DNA of 21,610 bases, taken from positions 1 through 21,610 of the forward strand of contig JAGLNZ010000099.1 of NCBI GenBank assembly GCA_023139225.1, written 5' to 3'. Both the position numbers and the translations under genes were made by a program. Positions 1 to 8,148 of the stretch are shown here, one piece after another (the stretch's first letter is position 1; each line of letters starts with the position of its first letter). The notes under the pieces were generated by a model. It worked only from the letters and a program-made list of their open reading frames with translations. It was not told the origin of the DNA and made no database searches. This DNA comes from Desulfobacula sp. GTDB lineage: Bacteria > Desulfobacterota > Desulfobacteria > Desulfobacterales > Desulfobacteraceae.

Positions 1-668
1 AGATTGGACTGTCTTTACCCTGGCAGACAAAAGATATCAAAGATATTGTTCTTGAAACACTCAAAAGAAACAAATCAATTGATGAGGCAAATATCAGGAT
101 CGTTATTACCGGCGGATCAAGTCCTGATTTTTTTTATCCTCAAGGGAAACCCAGACTGATCATACTGATTACGGATATTAACAAGCTGCCGGACTCCTGG
201 TATGAAAAAGGGGTTAAAGTCATTACTCACACGCTCGAAAGAATCCTGCCCGATGCAAAGGTTATTTCATATATACCGGCAGCCATGGCGTTAAAAAAGG
301 CAAAAAAAAGGGGGGCCATAGAGGCTGTTTACATCAATCGCAGAATGGAAGTTCTGGAAGGCACAACCAGCAATTTGTTTGCATTTTTCGGCAGCACGCT
401 TGTGACACCACGCGAGGGTGTTCTTAAAGGTATCACGCGACAGGCCATACTGTCTCTGGCAAAAAGAATGTATGAGATTGAAGAAAGAAGTGTTAAATTA
501 GAACAGCTGTTAAAGGCTGACGAAGTATTTATCACGGGAACAAACAAAGGCGTTGTGCCGGTCATTCAAATTGACGACCATAGGATTGCCAATGGCAGGC
601 CAGGCATAAATACTCAAAAAATCATTGCCGAACTTGAAAATCATACCCTCAAGTTTATTAACGCTTAA
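1..668 (+). CDS. Class IV aminotransferase (branched-chain or D-amino acid type), 5' truncated
   Basis: PLP-dependent fold-type IV transaminase; the reading frame is open from base 3 and the start lies before the window. The likely PLP-binding lysine is encoded at 258-260, in the context AKVISYIP, matching the K-x-x-N-Y/L-L segment of the family. The phosphate-binding signature EGTTSNLFAF (about 357-386) and GVLKGITRQ (about 417-443) are also present, as is a late TGTNKGVVPV segment that corresponds to the family's conserved C-terminal glycine/threonine loop. Family members make branched-chain amino acids, D-amino acids or act as aminodeoxychorismate lyase; the visible part does not decide between these. 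The stop codon overlaps the stop of the convergent cyclase gene by sharing TTAA at 665-668, so no terminator fits between them. Family assignment is secure, substrate is not. Confidence 0.9.
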   Translation, partial: IGLSLPWQTKDIKDIVLETLKRNKSIDEANIRIVITGGSSPDFFYPQGKPRLIILITDINKLPDSWYEKGVKVITHTLERILPDAKVISYIPAAMALKKAKKRGAIEAVYINRRMEVLEGTTSNLFAFFGSTLVTPREGVLKGITRQAILSLAKRMYEIEERSVKLEQLLKADEVFITGTNKGVVPVIQIDDHRIANGRPGINTQKIIAELENHTLKFINA

Positions 669-2278
669 TCATCCGAATCAGGGATGCATTTGATCCAGTA
701 TGTAGTATCTTTTAAAAACTCTTTATAAGATATGTTTGACCGTTGGGTAATTATGTTCTTGCCCAGTCCGAATACCTGCCTGTAGCAGTCAAAAAAACTA
801 AGACTGCCGGAGTTTTTTAATTCTCCCACATCGTTTGTTTCACAAATGGATTGCCGAATAATCCCTGTATCCTTTGTAATGTATGCATCCTTTAATATAT
901 TCATTATAGTCTCACTGATGTGAATTCCATCCTGAATGCCACTGCTTTCCAGCCTTGATGCATTGTTTACAGCTTTACCAATAGCAGTTACAATTTTTCT
1001 TTTCCGGCTTCCCAAAGGACCGATCAGTGCAGTACCAATTTCCATTCCCGCCCTGAAGCTGATATTAATTTGTGCTTTATCGATCAATTCTTTCACCCTT
1101 CCTGCCTTATCCATGTCATGCTGTCCGATTTTAAGAAGATGTATCTCATTAAAAATCGAGGATAAAACAAAGACCATCAACATTATTCTTTCATGTGTCC
1201 CCAGGGAAAAATTTGCCTTTTCCTCATCAAAGGGTGAAGCATTTTGCATAAAAACAGAATCACCAATAAAATTATCCACCCTGCATGAATAACGATTTGC
1301 ATTATTAGCCGCTATCTGGTGACACAAATTTAATATATAAAAATAATCCCGGGGACTAAATTCTTTCCTGATGGTTGCCGATCCCACCATATCCATGAAA
1401 GCATACACACCATCTGTGATATTCACAGCTTCCATATTGAGCTGTTTTTCATTTACGGCACCCACGGCTCTTAAGTATTCTTTCTGGGCATTTAATTGAA
1501 TTTCTTTATTTTTTAACTGCAAAGCAGTCTTTCTAAGACTTTTTTCTTTTCTCCAAATAATATGGGCGGCCTGCCTGCCTTTGGCAAGCCCGATATATGC
1601 AAGGGACGTCATTTCAATAGCAGAAATCAACATATTCAATCGTTTTTTTAATTGAAATTCCTGAACAAATTTACCTTTCTTTTTTTTAAGCAGGTCCTCA
1701 TCAATGGTGTTAAAAACAATGGCGCCGTAATCCGGGATATAGGCGGAAACAATGTTTTTTGCTTTAAATTGCTTGACAATGGCATTGTTAATTTCCAGAT
1801 CCGGCAAAAATTTGAAGGTATCCCCATTGTAGGAATAAATAGATGCATTTGAATAATTCCCACTATCATGGAACATATCACGAATGTTATCAATGATAAG
1901 AATTTTAATACCTTTTTCATAAAAATCTTTATGTTTTCTAAGAACAAAAGAAATGATGCCGTCGCTGTGTTTTTTTTCACCGAACTGGGTATTTTTATAC
2001 AGTCTGACCGGTGACAGACCTTTATATTTTACGATAAAAGTACCAAAATATTTTAAGAAAAAACCTGCCGCCCCCTTTCCATTAAACTTATGCATAACGC
2101 CCCTGTCCCATTTATCGGGAGGCAAAAATTTTAAGTAGGTCTTGTTGGTTCCAAGCAACAGACCTGCCTGGCGTGCCTGCATTAATTTCAATGAAAAGGA
2201 CAAAAGAAGATCCAAAATATTTTTCTTCTTAAAGACAATGCGTTCAAATCTGTCTATATCAGGTAATTCGAGTTTCAT
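665..2278 (-). CDS. Class III adenylate/guanylate cyclase-domain protein
   Basis: A 537-residue soluble protein with an unrecognised N-terminal region (about 1-225), a charged coiled-coil-like segment (about 240-280) and a C-terminal class III nucleotidyl cyclase domain (about 288-500). Both metal-binding aspartates are present: D296 in FMDMVGS and D340 in NFIGDS. The transition-state pair is also kept, N438 and R442 in VNNASRLES. The residue that normally selects the purine base, a Lys three positions before the glycine in K-x-x-G-D, is Asn336 here, and the partner position appears to be Thr431. Product (cAMP, cGMP or other) is therefore uncertain. No membrane segment is evident. The start ATG lies 20 bases inside the end of the upstream cfa-like gene and lacks a good Shine-Dalgarno site, which suggests translational coupling. 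Cyclase family is confident; activity is inferred. Confidence 0.88.
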   Translation of the reverse strand: MKLELPDIDRFERIVFKKKNILDLLLSFSLKLMQARQAGLLLGTNKTYLKFLPPDKWDRGVMHKFNGKGAAGFFLKYFGTFIVKYKGLSPVRLYKNTQFGEKKHSDGIISFVLRKHKDFYEKGIKILIIDNIRDMFHDSGNYSNASIYSYNGDTFKFLPDLEINNAIVKQFKAKNIVSAYIPDYGAIVFNTIDEDLLKKKKGKFVQEFQLKKRLNMLISAIEMTSLAYIGLAKGRQAAHIIWRKEKSLRKTALQLKNKEIQLNAQKEYLRAVGAVNEKQLNMEAVNITDGVYAFMDMVGSATIRKEFSPRDYFYILNLCHQIAANNANRYSCRVDNFIGDSVFMQNASPFDEEKANFSLGTHERIMLMVFVLSSIFNEIHLLKIGQHDMDKAGRVKELIDKAQINISFRAGMEIGTALIGPLGSRKRKIVTAIGKAVNNASRLESSGIQDGIHISETIMNILKDAYITKDTGIIRQSICETNDVGELKNSGSLSFFDCYRQVFGLGKNIITQRSNISYKEFLKDTTYWIKCIPDSDD

Positions 2279-3485
2279 TTTTTGAATATGGGCTTAAAAA
2301 AGTATCAGTGCTGCTGTTATCAGTATCAGTCTTATAAAAAAGATTCTGGAACAAGGATATCTCTTTTTGTTTAAAAGAAATCAAAGATCCGATAAAAAAA
2401 ACATGATAAATGCGATAAACATTATCAGAAACAATGTTCAACAATTTATCTTTGCGTTTTTCCATCCGCATTATCCAATCATTTAGCGTCTTTATATAAT
2501 GGGTTCTGAAATTCTCTGCATTCAAAAGTTCAAAACCGGAAGACGATGCCAGACCCACAAGATCTTGTTCAAACATCAATTCACCACCGGGAAACATATA
2601 TTTATCCAGAAATGAATTTTCATAGCCTTTTTTCCTTCTGGTATTTGTGGTGATGGTATGCTGCATAAAAAGTCCTCCTTTTTTAAGACTTTTATGAATA
2701 ACTTTAAAAAAATTGAGCATATTGGCCTTTCCCACATGTTCCGACATACCCACACATGAAATTTTATCGAATATTTTAGTGCCAAGATCCCTGTAATTTA
2801 ATATTTTTATATTTATTTTATGGGAAAGGCTTTCGGCTTGAATCCTTTTTTCAGCATATTGTTTTTGTTCACTGCTCAATGTAATTCCGGTTACAGCAAC
2901 GTCATAATGCTTTGCTGCAAAAACAGCAAATTTTCCCCATCCACACCCTATGTCAAGAAGTTCTTCTCCCTTTTTTAATCTTAACTTCCTGCAAATAATG
3001 TCCATTTTTTCATTTTGGGCATCATCCATTGTTGCCTTTTCACTTGCATAATATCCACAGGTGTATCCCATTGTCTCCCCTAAAAATAATCGATAAAAAT
3101 CACTGGGAACATCGTAGTGGTACTCAATGTTTTCTTTTTCTTTTTCTTTTGCTTTCACAAAAAATTGGGAAAAAAAAGTGAGGACACCCCTTCGCCGGTG
3201 CGTGTTGAGTAATCTATTGCAGACAAGCTCATAAAGCTCTTTTATACTGCCGGATATATCAAAATATCCTTTTACATAGGCTTCACCAAGGGAAAATGCA
3301 TCGGGAGCAATAAGAGCTTTAAAAAATTTTCTGTCCTTAATATGAATTTTGTATTTGATATTCTGCTGGGCAGTTGAATACTTATTCCCATTTGTATCAA
3401 TAATTTCAAGGGGAATCATTTCCTGATTAAGGGTCTGAATAAACTTTTTTAAGAAAAAAGATTCTTTTTTGACAAGCGCTTTCAT
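2259..3485 (-). CDS. cfa: Cyclopropane-fatty-acyl-phospholipid synthase family methyltransferase
   Basis: SAM-dependent enzyme family that methylenates double bonds of unsaturated acyl chains in membrane phospholipids. At 408 residues it is slightly longer than E. coli Cfa (382). An N-terminal helical lipid-binding region is followed by EYHYDVPSDFY, the GYTCGYY segment containing the active-site cysteine, the SAM motif LDIGCGWGKFA, GITLSSEQ, and MSEHVG and MQHTI, which carry the Glu and His of the bicarbonate-binding site known from E. coli Cfa. The ATG at 3485 is preceded by AAAGGTG, a reasonable ribosome-binding site. The gene overlaps the downstream cyclase by 20 bases, so the two are probably one transcript. 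Some relatives make other modified lipids (methyl-branched, mycolic-type), so the exact product is inferred. Confidence 0.93.
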   Translation of the reverse strand: MKALVKKESFFLKKFIQTLNQEMIPLEIIDTNGNKYSTAQQNIKYKIHIKDRKFFKALIAPDAFSLGEAYVKGYFDISGSIKELYELVCNRLLNTHRRRGVLTFFSQFFVKAKEKEKENIEYHYDVPSDFYRLFLGETMGYTCGYYASEKATMDDAQNEKMDIICRKLRLKKGEELLDIGCGWGKFAVFAAKHYDVAVTGITLSSEQKQYAEKRIQAESLSHKINIKILNYRDLGTKIFDKISCVGMSEHVGKANMLNFFKVIHKSLKKGGLFMQHTITTNTRRKKGYENSFLDKYMFPGGELMFEQDLVGLASSSGFELLNAENFRTHYIKTLNDWIMRMEKRKDKLLNIVSDNVYRIYHVFFIGSLISFKQKEISLFQNLFYKTDTDNSSTDTFLSPYSKNETRIT

Positions 3486-3511
3486 AATTTCACCTTTTAT
3501 AGAGGTTTGAG

Positions 3512-3517
3512 ATTATA
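3512..3517 (-). promoter_or_regulatory. Candidate -10 box for the cfa-cyclase unit
   Basis: On the minus strand this is a perfect TATAAT, 26 bases before the cfa ATG and upstream of its ribosome-binding site. No convincing -35 hexamer stands 16-18 bases before it, so the call rests on the -10 box and its position. Confidence 0.3.
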
Positions 3518-3548
3518 AAAAACCAATTTCGTACAGGATTTAAAAATT

Positions 3549-3577
3549 TTGACTTATTATATTAAATCTTTTAAAAA
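3549..3577 (+). promoter_or_regulatory. Candidate sigma-70 promoter of the radical SAM gene
   Basis: TTGACT (five of six to consensus) is followed after 17 bases by TAAAAA (four of six). It lies 47-75 bases before the preferred ATG at 3624. The TTG that could be read as an upstream start codon is part of this -35 element, which is one reason for preferring the later start. Confidence 0.35.
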
Positions 3578-3623
3578 TATAAAGGTTTATCTTAAAAAAA
3601 ATACGTTTATTTATCAAAGTTAT

Positions 3624-4532
3624 ATGAAACCATATATACCAAAATACGTTAACACTAGACACAAGGGTGTTTTGGCTAAAAAAGTCGCACAGGCCAGCAA
3701 ATTATTGCACCATTGTACATTATGCCCTCGACAATGCCTGGTTGATCGATTTTCCAATGAGTTAGGAATGTGTTCTACCGGGGAAGAGGCGATAATTTCA
3801 AATTATATGCCTCATTATGGTGAAGAACCGCAGCTTGTTGGCAAAAATGGCTCTGGAACTATTTTTTTTGCCTATTGCAGTTTAAAATGCTGTTTTTGCC
3901 AGAATTATGATATCAGTTTTAAGGGCAAAGGCCAAAAGGCAAGCGTCGGGCAAATTGCCGCCATCATGCTTTCCTTAAAAAAAAACGGTTGCCACAATAT
4001 CAATTTAGTAACACCAACCCATGTGGTTCCTCAATTTCTGCAAGCCCTTGATATTGCCATTGAACATGGGCTTGATATTCCCATAATTTATAATAGTTCC
4101 GGTTATGAAAGCCTTGAAACGCTCAAAATACTGGAAGGAGTCATTGATATTTATATGCCGGACTTTAAATTTTGGGATTCAAAAATTGCAAAAATGGCAT
4201 GCCATGCACCTGATTATCCAAACATTGCAAAACAAGCTGTAAAAGAAATGCATCGCCAGGTTGGGGATCTGAAAATGGATGACCGTAATATTGCTGTTTC
4301 AGGCCTTCTTGTAAGGCATCTTGTCATGCCGGAAAATCTGTCCGGTACTTATCGTGTCATGAAATTTTTAAGTGAAAAGATTTCAAAAAACACTTATGTG
4401 AATGTGATGTCACAATACAGGCCAATGGGAGAAGCCGATAAAATTAAAGAATTATCAAATCCCATCACTACTGAAGAGTATAAAATCGCGCTTCATGCCG
4501 CCAGGGAGTTTGGCTTAAATATTATTAAATAA
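3624..4532 (+). CDS. PflX/PflA-like radical SAM protein
   Basis: A 302-residue 4Fe-4S radical SAM enzyme of the COG1313 group (annotated as PflX or putative pyruvate formate-lyase activating enzyme; real substrates unknown). Numbered from the ATG at 3624, the radical SAM motif CxxxCxxC is C85, C89, C92 in YCSLKCCFCQN. The family's extra N-terminal cysteine set C31, C34, C38, C50 is present in HCTLCPRQC and GMCSTG. The core continues with TPTHVVPQ, YNSSGYE and YMPDFKF, typical strand-end segments of this subgroup. A longer reading from a TTG at 3549 is open but adds a low-complexity Lys/Tyr/Ile leader and would start in a probable -35 box. MKPYIPKYVNTRHKGVL resembles family N-termini. The ribosome-binding site is weak. 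No glycyl radical enzyme is nearby. The gene ends 4 bases from the convergent mfd stop. Confidence 0.9.
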   Translation: MKPYIPKYVNTRHKGVLAKKVAQASKLLHHCTLCPRQCLVDRFSNELGMCSTGEEAIISNYMPHYGEEPQLVGKNGSGTIFFAYCSLKCCFCQNYDISFKGKGQKASVGQIAAIMLSLKKNGCHNINLVTPTHVVPQFLQALDIAIEHGLDIPIIYNSSGYESLETLKILEGVIDIYMPDFKFWDSKIAKMACHAPDYPNIAKQAVKEMHRQVGDLKMDDRNIAVSGLLVRHLVMPENLSGTYRVMKFLSEKISKNTYVNVMSQYRPMGEADKIKELSNPITTEEYKIALHAAREFGLNIIK

Positions 4533-4536
4533 TCAT

Positions 4537-7500
4537 TCAGGCTATTGCCTTGAGGATATTTCGGGTTTCCAAAAGGGCCTTGGAAATATAATTTCTTTTT
4601 CTTCCCAAATGAATTCGAATGCTGTCTTTTTTGATGAATTCAAAAACGGCCAAATCCTTAAGCGTCCTGGTCAAAGAATCCAGCGGCTTTTTCCTGTGTT
4701 TTTCAGAAAAGGCAAGAGTCAAGGTATTGGGTGTGATATCAAGCCGCTGAACTCCTGCCTGGATACAATAAACCCGCAGCATGATTTTTAAAAGCATATT
4801 TTCAGCCTCTTTTGGCAGCTTACCATATCGGTCGGTAAGTTCTTTTTTCATATCGGATATATCTGAAATCTTTGTAACCCTTGACAATCGCCTGTATATG
4901 GTCAATCGCTGTTCAACCGATTCTATATAATTATCGGCAAATCCTGAAGACATGGCAGCATTGATTTCCGGCTCCAAAGGCTCAATAGTTTCTTCTCCTT
5001 TTAAATCATGAACTGCCTGATCCAGCAATTTTAAAAACATATCATACCCCACGGCCGCAATGTGGCCGGACTGGGATGCTCCAAGGGCTGTGCCTGCTCC
5101 CCTTATCTGAAGGTCCTTCATGGCAATTTGAAATCCTGACCCAAGATCTTTATATTCCATTAATGCGGACAGCCTTTTTTTGGCATCTTTTGTCAGCCTG
5201 CTTTCATCGGAAATAAACAGATAAGCATATGCCTGATGATCACCACGCCCGATTCTGCCCCTTAATTGATAAATTTGAGCAAGTCCGAACCTTTCTGCTT
5301 TATTAATGATCATTGTGTTGGCAGAAGGGATATCAAGACCTGATTCGATAATCGTTGTGCATACAAGAATATCAATTTCAAAATTGACAAACTTGAGCAT
5401 GACATTTTCAAGATCTCTTTCCGAAAGCCTGCCGTGTGCCACGCCGATCTTAGCATTTGGAACCAGGTTTTCTAAATTCTGTGCTGTTTTAAAAATAGTC
5501 TTGATATTATTATGCACAAAAAAGATTTGACCCTTTCTTGAAATTTCTCTTTGAATGGCATCTTTTACAATGGAATCTTCATACTTTGAAATATATGAAA
5601 CAATGGGTTGCCTGTCTGCAGGAGGAGTTGAAATCACACTGATATCTCTCATGCCGGTTAAAGACATGTGAAGGGTTCGGGGAATAGGCGTTGCTGTTAA
5701 TGCAAGGACATCCACGGTTTTGCGCTTGTTTTTTAACATCTCCTTATGCTTGACCCCAAAACGCTGTTCCTCATCAATCACCAGCAGCCCCAAGGTTTTA
5801 AAATTAATGTCTTTTTGCAAAAGCCTGTGTGTTCCAATGACAATATCCACAAGACCGGAACTGATTGCCTTTATTATTTTTGTCTGCTCTTTTCTATTGC
5901 GAAATCTTGATAAACATTCAATGTTAACGGGATAATTTTCAAACCGCTCCCTGAATGTTGAAAGATGCTGTTCTGCTAATATGGTGGTCGGTACCACAAG
6001 GGCCACCTGTTTGCCGTCATTAACAGCTTTAAACGCTGCCCGAATGGCAACTTCTGTTTTACCATACCCAACGTCTCCACAGACCAGACGATCCATTGGA
6101 ATACTTGATTCCATGTCCAGGAGCACATCATCAATAACCTTTAGCTGGTCACGGGTCTCTTCATAAGGAAAAGCAGCTTCAAAATCATTATAATAATTAT
6201 CAGGTCTGCTGAATGCAAACCCTTTATTAACCTTTCGCTGGGCGTAAAGATTTAAGAGATCTGCTGCAAGCTTTTCAACTTCTTCTTTTGCCTTGGCTTT
6301 TGATTTTATCCATGCTTTGGATCCTATTTTATCGAGAATAGGTGTATAGCCATCCACTCCGATATACTTGCCGATCATTTCAATGCGATCAACCGGCAAA
6401 TATAATTTATCATTATCCTGATATAAAATAAGAATAAAATCCTGGGAAATCCCATTCAACTTTAAACTGCACAACCCTTCATATTGCCCCACCCCATGTT
6501 CAATATGGACAACAATATCTCCATTTTTCAGCTCTTCGGGTGTGATGAACCGGGTCTTAAGATCCCTTCTTGCTCTAGTTTGCCGGCGAATTCTTTTTTT
6601 ACCGAAAATTTCATTATCGGTTACCAGAGAAAAGCCCTCTTCTTCTAAAACAAAACCAGTTGATAAATTCCCGATTACATAATAAATCCCTGATTTATCG
6701 ATGATTGCGCTATTGAATGTCTGACGCTCTATAGGCTCGATACCATAAGGTTTCAACAAAGAAATTAATCTTTTTGATTGAGATTCCTGACTGACCACAC
6801 AAACCACATTCATTTTCTTGTCAAGTTGATTATTAAGCCACTCAACCAATGGCAATAAAGGATTATCTTTTGTTCCTTGTCTTTTCAATAGTGAAGACAG
6901 GCCTGTGTTATCCTGATAATCAAATACAAAGGTCGGCTGATCCGGGTTAAAGGGTTTGTCTGTAATGTTTAATTGTTTAAATGATATATGCTTTTTTGAT
7001 TTAATATAAGATTTTATCGTATCCCATTTCAAATAAATAGAATCAGGGGCCACGCAAAGCCTGCTCTCAGACGCCGTTGTTTTGTAATTAAAGAAAGCTT
7101 TATTTTCAAAATCATTTGCACCGGATTCCAGTTCTTCAGGTGAATCCAGCAAAAAAAGACTATTTTCAGGAATATAATCAAAAAATGTATCAAGATCCTC
7201 ATAAATAATGGACAGCATGCTTTCAATACCCGGGAATCTTCCAAACTCCCGGGTTTGGGTTACATACTCTCTTACTTTTGATGCATCCAGCCCTGCAACT
7301 ATTCCAGCCTGCCTGAGACGGGCAAGAACATGGGGTAAATTTTTTTTGGTAATTATGGCTTCTGTTGCCGGAATAATAATTGTTTCATAAATTTCTTTAA
7401 CCCCGCGTTGGGTATATGGAGAAAAATAGCGGATAGATTCTGCAAGGTCTCCAAAAAATTCAATGCGAACCGGATATGTTTCCTGCGGAGAAAAAACATC

Positions 7501-8019
7501 GAGAATGCCGCCTCGAACTGAATATTCTCCCGGGTCTTCCACAAGAGAAGTCTTAGTATAGCCAGCGGATTCAAGTTTTCCGATCAAAGCATCTCTATCA
7601 ATCTCTTCATTGGCGATTATCAACTCAGCAAATTCATTTAACCTTTTTTTTGGAATCAGTTTTTGCAAAATCGTATCAACAACCGTTACAATAATTAAGG
7701 GTTTTGAAGTTGGCTCCATGATTTTGGCCAAAGCCGCCAGCCTGTTTGTCGATGTCTCTTTATGGTAGGACAGGGATTTAAAGGGCAGTATATGATATCC
7801 CGGAAAAAAAATGAGTTGATCTTTTTTCCCCGGCAGGAAAAAAGAAAAGTCATCAATAAAACCCAGAGCATTTTTTGTATCTTTAAAAATAGCAACAATT
7901 GGAACTTTGGCATCTTTAAATAATTGAGAGGTCAAATAGGCTTTATGAGAACCTTGAGTCGGGGTAACAATCACGCTGTTGTCTGCGTTTTGAATTTCTT
8001 TAATTAATTGATTCGGCAT
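4537..8019 (-). CDS. mfd: Transcription-repair coupling factor Mfd
   Basis: A DNA translocase that displaces RNA polymerase stalled at lesions and recruits UvrA to start nucleotide excision repair. At 1160 residues it has full family length (E. coli 1148). The order of parts is: UvrB-homology region with degenerate ATPase (about 1-350, including GSHKAYL and the YSVRGGILDVFSP segment), CarD-like RNA-polymerase-interacting domain (about 497-560, HIEHGVGQYEGL), then RecG-like helicase motors with Walker A GDVGYGKTE (about 646-654), Walker B DEEQRFGV (about 747), TATPIPRTLHMSL, and the RGRIGRG motif VI, ending with the TRCF C-terminal domain. The start ATG at 8019 has no strong Shine-Dalgarno site. 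It lies 129 bases after the last gene of the PrkA operon, so either an intergenic promoter or read-through could drive it. Nothing is truncated. Confidence 0.98.
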   Translation of the reverse strand: MPNQLIKEIQNADNSVIVTPTQGSHKAYLTSQLFKDAKVPIVAIFKDTKNALGFIDDFSFFLPGKKDQLIFFPGYHILPFKSLSYHKETSTNRLAALAKIMEPTSKPLIIVTVVDTILQKLIPKKRLNEFAELIIANEEIDRDALIGKLESAGYTKTSLVEDPGEYSVRGGILDVFSPQETYPVRIEFFGDLAESIRYFSPYTQRGVKEIYETIIIPATEAIITKKNLPHVLARLRQAGIVAGLDASKVREYVTQTREFGRFPGIESMLSIIYEDLDTFFDYIPENSLFLLDSPEELESGANDFENKAFFNYKTTASESRLCVAPDSIYLKWDTIKSYIKSKKHISFKQLNITDKPFNPDQPTFVFDYQDNTGLSSLLKRQGTKDNPLLPLVEWLNNQLDKKMNVVCVVSQESQSKRLISLLKPYGIEPIERQTFNSAIIDKSGIYYVIGNLSTGFVLEEEGFSLVTDNEIFGKKRIRRQTRARRDLKTRFITPEELKNGDIVVHIEHGVGQYEGLCSLKLNGISQDFILILYQDNDKLYLPVDRIEMIGKYIGVDGYTPILDKIGSKAWIKSKAKAKEEVEKLAADLLNLYAQRKVNKGFAFSRPDNYYNDFEAAFPYEETRDQLKVIDDVLLDMESSIPMDRLVCGDVGYGKTEVAIRAAFKAVNDGKQVALVVPTTILAEQHLSTFRERFENYPVNIECLSRFRNRKEQTKIIKAISSGLVDIVIGTHRLLQKDINFKTLGLLVIDEEQRFGVKHKEMLKNKRKTVDVLALTATPIPRTLHMSLTGMRDISVISTPPADRQPIVSYISKYEDSIVKDAIQREISRKGQIFFVHNNIKTIFKTAQNLENLVPNAKIGVAHGRLSERDLENVMLKFVNFEIDILVCTTIIESGLDIPSANTMIINKAERFGLAQIYQLRGRIGRGDHQAYAYLFISDESRLTKDAKKRLSALMEYKDLGSGFQIAMKDLQIRGAGTALGASQSGHIAAVGYDMFLKLLDQAVHDLKGEETIEPLEPEINAAMSSGFADNYIESVEQRLTIYRRLSRVTKISDISDMKKELTDRYGKLPKEAENMLLKIMLRVYCIQAGVQRLDITPNTLTLAFSEKHRKKPLDSLTRTLKDLAVFEFIKKDSIRIHLGRKRNYISKALLETRNILKAIA

Positions 8020-8096
8020 ATTATTTCAGAAAAATATTCTTTGGGACGGGTGTATAGTTTTCCTTTAACCAGAAGGTCACACGTAATAAATCATGG

Positions 8097-8131
8097 TCTT
8101 GATTTAAAGCAAGTTTTGAAAAGAATCAAGA
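8097..8131 (-). repeat. Inverted repeat downstream of the second prkA-like gene
   Basis: Perfect 8-base arms TCTTGATT and AATCAAGA (8097-8104 and 8124-8131) separated by 19 bases, between the end of the operon and mfd. The stem is AT-rich and is not followed by a clean T run, so it is a poor intrinsic terminator; it could serve as a 3' stabilising stem or be chance. Confidence 0.25.
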
Positions 8132-8148
8132 AATAAATATAGAATAAA

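Noticed and set aside
3549..3623. TTG-initiated 25-residue N-terminal extension of the radical SAM protein
   Set aside because: The TTG has no ribosome-binding site, forms part of a probable -35 box, and the added residues are low-complexity and absent from the family pattern.
8020..8148. Dedicated promoter for mfd in the 129-base gap
   Set aside because: No hexamer pair with acceptable match and spacing was found, so none is called, although one may exist.
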